Shown here: positions 22,209 through 34,433 of the stretch, piece after piece
How positions within the stretch are numbered: the first letter of the stretch is position 1
Layout: every line of letters begins with the position of its first letter
Assembly: GCF_900090045.1 (NCBI RefSeq)
Contig: NC_041775.1
Location: 558,001 to 622,000 of the forward strand
Length of the DNA: 64,000 nucleotides
From: Plasmodium malariae
Lineage: Eukaryota; Apicomplexa; Aconoidasida; Haemosporida; Plasmodiidae
Direction of reading: 5' to 3'
Translations under genes and position numbers: made by a program
Notes under the pieces: generated by a model
Database searches by the model: none
The model's input: only the letters and a program-made list of their open reading frames with translations
What the model was told of the DNA's origin: nothing

Positions 22209-22869
22209 ATGGAAGACTTTAATAACGTTCATAACGTTGACAATGCTGACTATGTTGAGAGTACTGACCATGTTTCCAGCCCTTATGCAAAAAATAATAT
22301 AAATTACAATGCATTTGATGAAAAGGATGTCGAAGCAAATCAGAATAATGCAAATGTCATTAATAGCTTAGTGGGGAAAATTATATCAGAAAAATACTTG
22401 TCTGATTTTATAAATGAAGAGATATTTTTTATAGGAGAAGTTGTTGGAATAGAAGATAATAAAATTAGCCTAAAATCAGTAAATGGTAATGTAAAAACTT
22501 TACATTAATGAAGCTTACATAAGTGCCACACACAAGCACGTTTTTACATTTGTCCATAAATTATGCGTAAAAATTGATATCTACATTTTTGCGTGAAAGA
22601 GTTGAGTGAGGATATTACGTGAAAATGTTGAGTTAATAATTTTTGTTTCTCTGCTCTCAGGCAAATGTGTCGAGTGTGTCATCCAAGACAGGAATTTCAA
22701 AGCACATACAAAATACGTAGGCATAAAAGGTACCGTATCAGATGACTTAAAAATAATTGAAACAAGAGGAGTAATATTCTTAGAAGATATTAATTTCGAA
22801 ATAGTTAATGAGTATATAAATATTTATATGCAAAATATAAACTCAGATGTTTTTTTATCATCCTACTAG
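22209..22869 (+). CDS. RPA3: Replication protein A subunit 3 (RPA14)-like OB-fold protein (two exons)
   Basis: Exon 1 is 22209-22485 and exon 2 is 22661-22869. The 175-base intron has donor AATG|GTAATG and acceptor CTGCTCTCAG|GC, and a split Gly codon restores the frame; the product is 161 residues. After an Asn/Asp-rich N terminus of about 50 residues, the order matches RPA3: a helix with YLSDFINEEIFFIGEVVGI (compare the family pattern of a short helix, then 'V.FVG.V..I'), DNKISLKSVNG, VECVIQ, then YVGIKGTVSDDLKI and FEIVNEYINIYMQN, like the family's 'VEVVGRV...I' and 'FDL.LYNEAVKI'. RPA3 is the small structural subunit of the trimeric single-strand DNA binding complex used in replication and repair. 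The N-terminal extension is unusual for this family. Assignment rests on pattern and length only. Confidence 0.72.
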
Positions 22870-23039
22870 AACATTGTGCTAAATTAATATCAAAAATAAG
22901 ATAATTATTTGGAGGATTTTTTTTTTTTTTTTTATATTTTTACCCTTCTTTAAATGCTAGCTGTAGCTACAAAATTTTGGGTACCCCTCTGGACAAACGC
23001 ATTCATCATAACATTCATCATAACATTCTTTTAAGTTGT

Positions 23040-23222
23040 CTTTACATCATTTGTTTATCATTTGTTTATCATTTGTTTATCATTCGTTTATCATTTTTTA
23101 TCATTTTTTATCATTTTTTATCATTTTTTATCATTTTTTTATCATTTTTTTATCATTTGTTTATCATTTGTTTATCATTTTTTATCATTTTTTATCATTT
23201 TTTTATCATTTTTTTCATCATT
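23040..23222. repeat. TTTATCATT-type short tandem array
   Basis: About 15 degenerate copies of an 11-12-bp unit (TTTATCATTTG / TTTATCATTTTT). All three forward frames are open through it, producing spurious hydrophobic open frames. Confidence 0.85.
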
Positions 23223-23580
23223 TTACATAATTTCACTTCCTTTTTTTTTTCTTCTCCTTTCGTCTCCCCACTTCACCCTCTTTTTTGTTTTAAAATTTGT
23301 CTCTTTCGAATTATGTATTTGTGTACTTAAACGAATTAAAGCATATAAGAGTTTTATTTTTAACTCGAAAAATTAAAAAATTTTGCATAGCTATATGCAC
23401 ATGTATAAATTAAATGGCGCTAAACAAAAATAAACAATAAAAAAAGTTAAACAAATAACGTGAAAATTAAAAAAAAAGAATTCATGGTAAAAGAGGAACT
23501 GATGAATGAAGCAACAACTCAGTTGATGGGCATTTCCTGCATAAATACACATACGTGTATATATACATACATAATAATAT

Positions 23581-23770
23581 TTATGCTTATACATATACGT
23601 GTATATATACATACATAATAATATTTATGCTTATACATATACGTGTATATATACATACATAATATATTTATGCTTATACATATACGTGTATATAAACATA
23701 TATATATTTATGCTTATACATATACGTGTATATAAACATATATATATTTATGCTTATACATATACGAGTA
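23581..23770. repeat. 40-44-bp tandem repeat, about 5 copies
   Basis: TTATGCTTATACATATACG recurs at 23581, 23625, 23668, 23708 and 23748, so the period shortens from 44 to 43 to 40 as the TACATACATAATAAT portion shrinks. It lies just downstream of the POP1 stop codon. Confidence 0.9.
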
Positions 23771-23785
23771 CACATATTGCAGAGA

Positions 23786-24098
23786 TCAAAAAGGCAGGTA
23801 CTTATCTTCCGTTACTAGGCTAAGCCAAACTGTAAAAAAAAAAAAAAAAAAAAAAAAAATTATCAAGGAGACATATAAAAAATGCGCAGCATAATGATAC
23901 AACAAACTGACGATGAAATGAAGGCATACCAGGATAGTAATGCACCGAATCAATATTTCTAATTAAAGCTAAAGATGGAAATTCCTTTGCTCTGTTATTT
24001 ATCTTGAGTGGATCGGACGCCACTATAAAGGAATAGAGTTAAAGAAAACATTGTGCATGTACATGTGTGCAGGTAAATAATGGAATGTACTGATAGGT

Positions 24099-24147
<49 letters not shown>

Positions 24148-25052
24148 CTGAATAAAATAATAATTTTTATTATATTTCAATTTTAGTTTAAGGTTTACTC
24201 AGTTTCAAGGCAAATATATGATGCAGCAAATTCTGCAAAAGTAAATAAAAAGAAATGTGTGCAACTCCGTACCCATATCCTTTTGACAGCACATGTCCGC
24301 CACTTGAAACATAACCAATTATTTTTTTCGATGGTAAAATTATTTCATCTATATCTTTCTTTTCACACGTTTTTGAATTTATATCCCCCTTTATTTGTCC
24401 ATTTGTCTGTACTTTAACATCTCCCTTTGCAGATTTACTCTTTTTCATTATTCGGTTTTTATATTTATGAATTACTGATTCTTTGAACTTTTTTATTTTT
24501 TCCTTCTTCTTATTTGTGTGTCTTATTCGTTTGTGCATAACCCACTCATGCAATTTATTTGTACCCACTTGTTCTATTCAAATAAAAAAAAAGGATTAAA
24601 AAATTAGGACTGAAGCTTACATATTAATGAAGCGCTGAAATGCGGCTTTCCGAACTATTGCTTGAGGTTATATTTGGTGCTTTTTTTTTTTTTTTTTTAA
24701 ATTTGCGCGTTAAGCGCGAAAATAGACATGAAGCACAAAAGCGGATATACATGTATGTACGTACGTATGCATGGGTATATATAAATACATTTATATATAT
24801 GTGCGTGTATGTACATAAGAATGGGTATATCTATCTATATATCTATATATATCTATATCTATATCTATATCTATATCTATATCTATATCTATATCTATAT
24901 CTATATCTATATCTATATCTATATCTATATCTATATCTATATCTATATCTATATCTATATCTATATCTATATCATATATATATATCTATATCTATATCTA
25001 TATCTATATCTATCTATATCTATATCTATATCTATATCTATATCTATATATA

Positions 25053-25133
<81 letters not shown>

Positions 25134-28100
25134 ATGCGGGCGTGGCGCAAGTTCCCCCCTCCAGGTCCTTACTCATAAAAAGCTTAATCAGCCTCTTCAG
25201 CGTCAGGGAACAAACATGGGCCATCCTTTTTGGTGTACCACCCTTATGCGCGTGCACATAAACAGAGATATAAAAAGATGAGAAAACAAAAAATTTGGTT
25301 TTAAATTCTTCCATAAAACTGTCAAATGTTTCAAAGGTGTCCAATGAATAAATTCGTTTGAATGATATGGTAAGAAATCGGTGTAAAAAAGTTTTAATTA
25401 AAAATTGATTGTACGGATCAGTACATCTTATAATTTTAATGTTTTCATTATATGGGTATATACAAAACCATGAATAGTTAAAAGGATTGTTAATACCTAA
25501 ACAATAATAATTTATTCTTTTCCCAATTGGCTTTTTAAAATAATTTTTTTTTGATAATTCTTCCCTAAAGTTATTATATAAAATACCTCCATATGAATCT
25601 GGGAAATCTTTAGGGTAACATAAAAATTCTGAACATTTCAGAATTTTTTCTCTTTCTTTTAAACCTATTGCTATGGAACCATTTCGCACTAACAAATGAA
25701 ATAAAACGGTGCTTTTTTTTTTGGATGGACATAAAATAAAGTATCTTTTATTATTCCCATTTGTTTGATTTATAATTAATATGGGTATTTTAATATAACT
25801 TTTCATATTATGCGATATTTTTTCTTTTGTTTCTTTTAATTCTCTGTACATATCATACATTTCATTTCTTTCCAATATTCCCTCCTTTTTGCATTTTTTT
25901 TTATCATAATTTTCCAAAAATTCGTGCACATAATTTTGTAATAATTTCTCATTCCTAAATGATTCAAAACCTTTTTTTTTTTCCTTTTCTTCCTTTTCTT
26001 TTTCCTTCTCCTTGCTGAGACATACATGCTTTTTAGATAAGTTGTCCATTTCGGTTGTTTGGCCTCCTTGGAATGAATTACTATCTCCCTTCATTTTTCT
26101 TAAAACATATTTATTCTCTACATTTGTCTCTGCGCTTGCGCCCACCACCTTTGTTACTGCTGACTTGTCTAAGCTACACTCTTCACCCATATTAATAAAC
26201 AACATATCTGATTCCCTTCTCTGCTTGATTACATCATAGCTTTCAATATTCTTGTTATTTTTGAGCATTTTCATTATACATGTTTTGACTTTTTTTTTTT
26301 TACTGCTCCTAACATGTTCATATTTGTTAACTTTAATATGTTTTATCACGTTTTGTTTTATTTTCTCATTCATAAGAATATTATTATCATATGGGCTAAA
26401 TTTATTCATATTTAAAACTGCGTTTCCATTTTTTTCTTTTAAATAATCAAAAGAGTTTTCAATAAAATTATCGTATTTTTTTTTATCATTGAAAAGTTTG
26501 TTTTCCCTGACTTGGTCATAATTATTCCCACTATTACTACATTTGTTGTTATTATTAACACTCTTTATTTCTTCGTTCCCCCATTTTTGCTCCTTGCTAT
26601 CGTTAACTTTGTAATTTAATAAAAAGGGACCTATACTCTTTGGTAAGATGGCATATAACGGAATTACAAAGTCATATGGCAATGTTATATCTTCATAAGA
26701 ATAATTATAGACATGATCCTTTTGTGTTTCCATGTAATATTTATTTTTTACTTTCAAAATGTTTACTAACAGTTGAAAACTCTTTGGTCCCATTAATTCA
26801 TACATACAAATATTTTTTATATGTTTTATAATGACCTGAGAATTATTAATTTTTTGGAAATTTTCAATTACTTTTTTTAAGCACGTTGGGTGAACGAATA
26901 CCCACAGATCTCTTTTTGTTTCTTCCTCTGTTCCATGTTCTTCTTTTTGAAAACTATGGCAATTGTAATTAAGATGGTTCCTCATAGCCTCGCTCACATT
27001 AGAGATAGTTACAATACTATCACTATTTTTTTCCTTCATCTTATTATTACTAATTTTTTTAAAATACTTGTACGACTTCAATTTCGAACGCCATAAAAAG
27101 TAGGCTGGGCAGATTAGCGAATTGTTTGCACTGAAAAAATTACTTCCATCAAAGGAGTTCGGATTAGATATACTGTTTACCGTACATGCATTTTGGTTAG
27201 AAGCATCTGTTCTCTTTATAGCATCAGTACTATCAGCCGTTTTGGCATAAGTACCAGACGCATTAGCATTAGAACTAGCAGTCATGTTGGCGGTAGTACC
27301 AGTAATGTCCATCGATGAACCCCTCGATGCACCACCTCCTATGGCGAACTCATCAGGATCATACCTATGAATAAAAATCTTTCCTAACAGTAGTCCTAGC
27401 AAATATTTTTTCCTTAGCATGTTTGCCTGAAGAACATTAGTACACTTTTTCAGAATGTCAATAATGATATTTTCATGAGCGCTTAGTTGAATTATTTCCA
27501 CATAAGACAAGTCATGTATTAGTGACTTCCTCTTGCTATATCTAAATATCCTTCTACTTATTTTACTACAATTTTTTAAAGCAAGTTTATACCCATACAT
27601 ATTTATCATTCGAAATCTTTTACTATGATACATATGAGTCTCTAGCCAATTTTTTTTTTTACCTCTCATAATAAAATTTTTGTAAAAATACCCATAAGGC
27701 ATCATACCACTTTTTTTTTTTTTTTTTTTCTTCTTATTTTTCTTATTACTACTATTATTCTTCTTTTTCTTTTTGTTTATATTCGGTTCAGATATTAACA
27801 TCTCTTCAAGTATTATTTTTTTACATACTAAAGGAACTCTATAAGGGTTAAAAGACATACACCTCCTTCTCCTGTTTTTATGGATACGTTGAAAGCATCT
27901 TTTAAATATATTTCTTTTTTTTAGTTCATTACCAAAAATGGCAAAATCTTCGTCTTTTAAACTAAAAAAGGAAGAGACCCAGGGTATAGAGTTGTAGTTT
28001 AAAAAACTCGTGTCTGAACAGTTATTATTTATTTCGTATATAGATTTATATATCTTATCATTTTGTTTATCTAATTCTTTAACTGCTGCCATCTGTTCGT

Positions 28101-28368
28101 CCTTCTCATTTTTCTTCCTTCTGTTATCATTCTTTTTGGATACCTTCCCATGGTCTGTAATACCAGAGCTGCTCTTAGGAGGCTTCTCAATTTTATCGAC
28201 TGACTGCTTTTTAGAGCTACTCCTTTTGCCTTTTACTTTGTCTTTGTCATTTTCATCCTTGTCAAATATACCCTTGTCAGAATGGTCAGAATTGCCAGAA
28301 TTGTCAGAATTTTCAGAATTTTCAGAATTGTCAGAATTCCGTTTTCCACCGCTAAAAAAAGTAACCAT
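23786..28368 (-). CDS. POP1: POP1, large protein subunit of RNase P / RNase MRP (four exons)
   Basis: Exons are 28368-25173, 24573-24199, 24022-23930 and 23829-23786; 1235 residues. All three introns are GT..AG and phase 1. The longest frame starts at TTG (28410), so the first ATG (28368, MVTFFSGG) is used. POP1 signatures: [16 protein letters not shown] at about 165-180 (the 'R..MS.N..R.P' element); [13 protein letters not shown] near 241 (the 'ETH.WHAKRF.M' element), then HDLSY; POPLD domain around 875-930 ([39 protein letters not shown]); then [18 protein letters not shown]. The small exons supply the conserved tail: [33 protein letters not shown] and [13 protein letters not shown], matching the POP1 'GFVT.G.FS...G' and 'L.RN..S..Y' endings. 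The protein binds the catalytic RNA in tRNA 5' processing (RNase P) and rRNA processing (MRP), in nucleus/nucleolus. Asn/Lys-rich inserts enlarge it relative to human POP1. Confidence 0.9.
24828..25125. repeat. (TATATC)n then (TA)n microsatellite inside POP1 intron 1
   Basis: About 30 copies of the hexamer CTATAT, slightly interrupted near 24972 and 25012, run into about 35 TA dinucleotides. The whole block sits inside the 599-base first intron of POP1, so length changes here would not alter the protein. Long Tyr/Ile open frames over it are artefacts. Confidence 0.95.
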
Positions 28369-28773
28369 CTTATGTGTCTCACATTTAACATTAAAAAAAG
28401 AAATATGCAAAAAAAATTAAAATATGTTTTTTATTTTTTTTTGTTCTTTTATAAACTACTAGTGGTGGAAAATGTAAATGTTAAATATCAGCAGGAGGGA
28501 ATTTGGCAAAATGAAGAGGTAAAAAAGAAAGAGGAAAAAAAAAAAAAAAAGAAGATTTCTTTACTATACGTGTTTCTATTTCTATTTCTACTTCTATTTC
28601 TGCTTCTTTATTTTTTTCTTTTTTTTTTACCTCTTCTTTTAGCCCCATTCATGCTGTGAATTGTTCTTCACAAGTGAGAATAATCGAACATATTTTGCGC
28701 AGATTATTTCCTGTGTATTTGGCCTATTTATTTGCTAAAATTTAGCTTGTTAAATTTCAATTCCTTTGTTTTA

Positions 28774-28860
28774 GTTCATCAGTTCATCAGTTCATCAGTT
28801 CATCAGTTCATCAGTTCATCAGTTTATCTGTTTATCTGTTTATCTGTTTATCACTTCACC
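28774..28860. repeat. 8-bp tandem repeat (TTCATCAG / TTTATCTG)
   Basis: Six to seven copies of AGTTCATC switch abruptly to about four copies of TGTTTATC, then decay to TCACC units. It is a small example of two adjacent sub-families. Confidence 0.85.
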
Positions 28861-30059
28861 TCACCTCACCTGTTCATCTCTTTATATCTATACCTGTTTA
28901 CCGCTTTACTTTTTTTCTAAGCAGTTATTACTGCATTTTTGTAGAGTCCGCTGAAAAGAATTTTTTTATGCCTAAATTCTTCTCCCCCTTTGCTTATAAC
29001 ATTGCATATGCTTACGTAAACGGGTAGGAAAAACCACATATATGCATATATGTATATTATATTATTTTATTTTTATTTTTTTTTTTTTTCTCTTCAATAG
29101 TTTCGTATTAAGGCACATTCATAACATAAGATGGCAAGGCAATGATTTTTAATACTACACGTATTTTTGCGTGTACCAGTAAATGCATAATTGCACAGTT
29201 GTCATGTAATGATATTTTACCGAAAAGAAAATATAATATAATCAATATAAAAAATGTAAAAAGAATTATACTATGCGGAATAAGTGAAGGAAACATTCCC
29301 CGAAATTAATGAAAGGGCTTACGCAATTTTTTAAATTCAATGAAAGAGGTTTTCTTAAACATACTCTATTTAAATGGAACCAACGTTAACTGTTATACGC
29401 ACATAAGATGTTGTCACTTATGTATAAAGCATTAATATGGTAATGGGTAATATGTAGTTAATATAAGTTATATAGTACATTGTGTACAAGAAAAGTTTCA
29501 CCATATTACCTACAAATGATATCTTCTTTTGACCCCATTTGTTTTTATGGTTACCAATAAAATAATAAATATATACAAAAATAAGGTTAATTTTAAAATA
29601 TTATTAAAAATAATCAAAAAATGTAATATCAACTAAAAATAAAAAAAAAAAAAAAAAAAAAATCATCAACAACAACAACAATTTACAAAGGTACTATAAA
29701 ATTAACCTTATAAATAAATTCAAAAAAAAAATAACCATTAATTAATTTAAAGAATAACCAATAATTAAAATCTAACATTATCATTAAATGAAATAAAAGG
29801 TAGCCATTAAACTACCATAACAGCATATAGCAAATTTATGATAATATGGTAGTAATTCGCGGGTTAATACAATACTATAGTATAAAAATAATTTTGTGTA
29901 ATGAGTAATACACAGGGCGATATAATGGATTATATATAATGATGAAATATTAAAATCCGAATGGTTACTCTTTGCACAAAATAGCATCATACAACAATAA
30001 AACACCTCTATACCCGGATGACGGTGTTTTCTTGCTATGCATATACAAATATATATATA

Positions 30060-30240
30060 TATACATGTATATATGTGTATATATATGTGCATATAAGTAT
30101 ACATGTGCACATAAAGTATATATGTGTGTATATATATGCATTATGTATATATGTGTGTATATATATGCATGTATGTATATATGTGTGTATATATATGCAT
30201 GTATGTATATATGTGTGTATACGTTTGTGGGTAAACGTGT
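30060..30240. repeat. TATATGTGTG/TATGCATG composite repeat
   Basis: At least three copies of a unit of about 30 bases built from TATATATGCATG and TATATATGTGTG lie in the spacer upstream of POP1 and downstream of the first esterase gene. Confidence 0.8.
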
Positions 30241-30803
30241 TTGTATATACATATAATAATGCAAAATTTTTTTTTTTTTTTTTTGGGGTCAAAAAAATAG
30301 GTAAGGGGCGCATAAGGTATGCGTTCAAAAGGCACTACAGTTTTTTTTTTTTTTTTTTTTACCATTTATTCAAATACCTGATTGTCTACTGGTACAACTG
30401 CGCATACGATGTTGAACTGACATGTCCACAATTATGGTATAAAATACACACATACAAACATGTATATATATATATATATACATCATCGACGGCAGTTCTT
30501 CACCGTATGAATATTATGCGCATATGAGTACCAAATTAAGGTACTCCGTAAGATATGTGCATTTTGTGAAGCATAATTTGTAATTTTACATTTTTTTTTA
30601 TAATTTTAATGTTACTATTTTATCATTATTTTATTGTTACTATTTTATTATTTTTTTTATTTTTAATATTTTAATTTTTTTTTTTTTTTTTTGGCAAATT
30701 TTTTGCCTTTAATTTTTCTTCGCACGAAAGATCCTATTGAATTTAAATTATAATTTTTTTATTTGCTGTTATTTGCTGCTATATGCTGTTAAAGCCTACT
30801 ACT

Positions 30804-32315
30804 TCAGTTACCGCAACTGCTGACTTCGTCTTCGGCGCAGCTGCTGCTAACATTGTCATTATCGCTTCTACTACGGACATCTCCGCTACATGCGGTACTT
30901 CCATTATCATCGATACTACTGGCATCTCCGCTACATGCGGTACTTCCATTATCATCGATACTACTGGCATCTCCGCTACATGCAGCACTTCCATTATCAT
31001 CGTTACTATCACTGCAATCATCGCAATCTGCACAGCGGATTGCATCCACTCTTTGCGTTATCCAGTCGCTGACCTTCATTAAGACCCTCTCATTTCCAGG
31101 CTCCAGGGGAAGTACATGATCCATATCCTCTAAAGTAAACATTTCCTTATTTTCTGTTTCTAATTTTTTGAAAAAATTTTTAACCCCTTTGTAACAACAA
31201 GCACTATCTAACACTGAATGAACAATCAACAGTGGAATGTTTTTAGGGATATAATTCATATCATTATGTAAGTTGTCTACTGCTTTTAAAAGTTCATTAC
31301 AAAGCTTATTAGTTGCAGGCTTAGGATAACAATGCTTATCAAAAGCATATAAATCATTAACATATGGAAACATCTCAAAATTTAAGGCTGGACCAAATCT
31401 TTGAGTTGGGAAAACATAATTTGCTACTTTAGATATAGGCAAGTAGAAGTATTTAAAAATAGGTTTTTCCTTTAAACTATCAATTGATATCATTCCACCT
31501 AGTGTTATACCTCCTCTTATATTTAATTTTCTATTATCACTATCTTCCTCAGATTTACCAATTTGTTCTAAAGTTCGTAATACCACATTACCTCCCATTG
31601 ATAAACCCATTAAAAAGAACGGCGGGACCTTCTTCTTTGAACCCTTAACACTGCAGCTAATGTTGCTGCAACCATTTGGAAGGTCACTACCATTAGTGCT
31701 TCCCTGAACACTTGTTGTTCCTTCACTTCCAATGCCGCTTAGATCACCTGCTTCATCAATTCCAGTACTTCCTTGATCACTTGGAAGATAACCTCCGTTG
31801 CTACTTAGTCCACTTGTTGTCTCACTTCCAATGCTACCTGTATGCTCATCCTCCTCCTGGGATAGCGAATTGTGAATTATGTTCATATACTGTAATATGT
31901 CTTCAGTGAAGTCGTCAAATTCATTTATGTGCGTTTTTACATTTTGATAACACTCAGATTCACCATGACCTTGCATATCTAATCCATATACTGAGAACCC
32001 CTGTTTATTTAAATGCTCTACCCAGCTATCTTTGTATATGTAAAAGTTGTCCGCATCTTTTAATACAACCTTATCATTACTTTGTATATCTACGTTATGA
32101 TTTAAATATTCAAAACGAACATGAGAATTTAAAGCATGCACTAATATCATAATACCTATTGGATACTTAACTAACCACGCATATGTCTTAAGCAACAGCC
32201 CATTCTTATTAACAAATGAACCTAATTTGGGATTTCCATCTAGACTTTCTTCAAAATTGTTCTGTACAGTCATCACCTGACTATCTGGAGCGGTTTCTTC
32301 GAAATTTTCTGCCAT
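30804..32315 (-). CDS. PST-A/PARE-type lysophospholipase-like esterase, copy 1
   Basis: This is a single exon; the open frame reaches a TTG at 32333 but the first ATG is 32315 (MAENFEETAPD), giving 503 residues. It is an alpha/beta hydrolase of the monoglyceride lipase/lysophospholipase type: GIMILVHALNSHVR (oxyanion region), VYGLDMQGHGES, nucleophile elbow GLSMGG at about residue 235, acid in VHSVLDSACC at about 369 and His in DMDHVLPLEPGNE at about 400, so the triad looks intact. A Ser/Gly/Thr-rich insert of about 65 residues precedes the elbow, and the C terminus carries a 15-residue repeat. The family is the Plasmodium PST-A lysophospholipases; at this locus P. falciparum has PARE, an esterase that activates ester prodrugs (from memory). 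The native substrate is not deducible. The neighbour at 34455 is a paralogue in the same orientation. Confidence 0.87.
   Translation of the reverse strand: MAENFEETAPDSQVMTVQNNFEESLDGNPKLGSFVNKNGLLLKTYAWLVKYPIGIMILVHALNSHVRFEYLNHNVDIQSNDKVVLKDADNFYIYKDSWVEHLNKQGFSVYGLDMQGHGESECYQNVKTHINEFDDFTEDILQYMNIIHNSLSQEEDEHTGSIGSETTSGLSSNGGYLPSDQGSTGIDEAGDLSGIGSEGTTSVQGSTNGSDLPNGCSNISCSVKGSKKKVPPFFLMGLSMGGNVVLRTLEQIGKSEEDSDNRKLNIRGGITLGGMISIDSLKEKPIFKYFYLPISKVANYVFPTQRFGPALNFEMFPYVNDLYAFDKHCYPKPATNKLCNELLKAVDNLHNDMNYIPKNIPLLIVHSVLDSACCYKGVKNFFKKLETENKEMFTLEDMDHVLPLEPGNERVLMKVSDWITQRVDAIRCADCDDCSDSNDDNGSAACSGDASSIDDNGSTACSGDASSIDDNGSTACSGDVRSRSDNDNVSSSCAEDEVSSCGN
30878..31005 (-). repeat. 45-bp coding repeat at the esterase C terminus
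   Basis: CATCTCCGCTACATG recurs at 30878, 30923 and 30968 (period 45). The unit encodes a 15-residue SIDDNGSTACSGDAS-type block, three copies, in the last about 60 residues of esterase copy 1. It is absent from copy 2. Confidence 0.9.
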
Positions 32316-32402
32316 ATCTTTTTTTGATACCAAAGAAGATAAGTGTGCAGATGGAAATTTTGATTCAATCGGGGTAAAAGTTACTAAGTGTATGTATGTA
32401 AA

Positions 32403-32441
<39 letters not shown>

Positions 32442-33563
32442 GTATTACTTAGATTAAATCTTTTTTTTTTTTTTTCCTGTATAAAAATGCCGATTATTTT
32501 AATTAGAGATAAAAAAAAAAAAAAAAAAAAAAAGACCTAAAAATGGGACTAAATTGTCCAAAAGGAAGAAAAAGAATATGCGAAGTTAACTATAAGGCAA
32601 CGCACAGCATATATATATATATATATATTACAAAGAAACAATAAAAGACCTAGATACACAAATTCGTTAAAAAACTAAATGTCCTAAATTGTCTTAAATG
32701 CCTTGAAATGTTCTAATATGCCTTAAAATATATTTATGACTGTTCGTAAAGTTATCATATTTTAAAAACTTGAATATCAGAAAATTGACATGAAAAAAAA
32801 GGTATTAAAAAAAATATACAAAATTGTTGAAAATATACGAAACAATTGAAAATATACGAAACATCTGAATACATACGAAACAGCTGAAAAAATACGAAAC
32901 AGCTGAAAAAATACGAAACAGCTGAAAAAATACGAAACAGCTGAAAAAATACGATAACGTCGAAAAAATACGAAATAGTCCAAAAAATACGAAATGGTCC
33001 AAAAAATACGAAATGGTCCAAAAAATACGATATAGTCCAAAAAAGTACAGAATAGTCGGAAAAATACAAAACGGTCAAAAATATACAAAATTGTAAAAAA
33101 TATACAAAATATTTTGAAACATGCAAAATGGTTAAAAATAGAGAATAATTAAAAAATGAACAAAATTCTACAAAAAAAAAAAAAAATAATAAAATCCCTT
33201 GAGAATTTCAAAAAAATATAATTTTCTTTTTTGCAGTAAGGTTACGGATCGATTAATAATATTATTTTTGCTTAAACTATTTGTAAAAAATATAAAATAT
33301 ATATATGTATTTATATATAGATATATAATAATAATAAAAAAAAATAAAAATATTATAATTTTTTATTTTTTTTCATTTAGATTAATTATTTTTATATTAT
33401 CGTAAAGTAAAAAAAAAAAAAAAAAATTATACATATAAAATAATTTATTCTTCTCCAGAGAGAAATAAGAAAAAATTAGTATCTCGGCTCAAATTATTTT
33501 GCGTGCAAGGAACAAAAATACGAAGAATATTTGCTAGGTGGGAGTACTATTTTAAAATATAAA

Positions 33564-33612
<49 letters not shown>

Positions 33613-34398
33613 TCCATACATGTATATATAAAGATAAAAGGGGCCATGATAAATTAGTCTCATATGCTTTTACTATTCCGAAGACGTTATAAGAAAAGAA
33701 ATTTTTTTTTTTTTTTTTAATTTTAATTATCAATTTTGCTAAAAGTCCAATGTGAAAGTAGTAAAATATTTACATGAATACCTATAAGTAATATAGGTGA
33801 TTATACGCACATAAATATAAACAATAGTACAAACATACGTAGTATATACAAAATAATATATACATATTAACTATATAAATAAAAAACTTAAGGTTTGCTA
33901 GAAATGAAAATTAATGTAAAACATATTGTGACAAAGTGCTATGAAGAGTTATAAATAAAAAATATTTTTACTTTTCCTTTTCTTATATTATTTATATAAA
34001 TAAAAAAAATTAAAAATTAAAAGGAAATTTCCAAATAAAAAAAAGAAAAAGAAATTAAAAAGAAATTTCCAAATAAAAAAAAAAAAAAAGAAATTAAAAA
34101 GAAAATAAAAGGAAGGGGTTAAACCAAACGTTATCAAATAATCCCCATTATATCTCTAAAATCGAGTATAAAAACTGCGGCGCACGTCTTCCATTAGTGT
34201 ACAATTTGTTGTGCATTATAAATTGCGTTAAGTTGCATCTTGGAGTTATATATGACTATGCATACATACGTCCCAAATGATTTCCCATATGCACATTTCC
34301 ACGTATAAAAGAAAAGTTCACACATGTTTTGGGTTGGGGGGGGGAAAGAGAGAGATAATACCTATCATGTCGGATTGATTCAAATACATTAACCATAT

Positions 34399-34433
<35 letters not shown>

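Larger units (their letters stand above)
22870..23785. other. Intergenic spacer between convergent RPA3-like and POP1 genes
   Basis: This 0.9-kb region holds two 3' ends. Two repeat arrays fill much of it: TTATCATTTTT-type units at about 23040-23222 and a 40-44-bp array at 23581-23770. No gene is supported. Confidence 0.6.
28369..30803. other. Intergenic spacer, upstream of POP1
   Basis: This 2.4-kb spacer lies between two minus-strand genes; it should contain the POP1 promoter (left part) and the 3' UTR of the first PARE-type gene (right part). It holds an octamer array (28774-28860), a TG/TA-rich array (30060-30240) and several poly-T runs. Open frames here are low-complexity and unsupported. 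Confidence 0.5.

Noticed and set aside
24640..25281. Long Tyr/Ile/Leu plus-strand frames
   Set aside because: They cover the (TATATC)n/(TA)n microsatellite in POP1 intron 1; no conserved sequence is present.
32755..33126. Phe/Ser/Val-rich minus-strand frames in three registers
   Set aside because: They arise from the 19-bp satellite, whose period shifts frame each copy so all three frames look alike.
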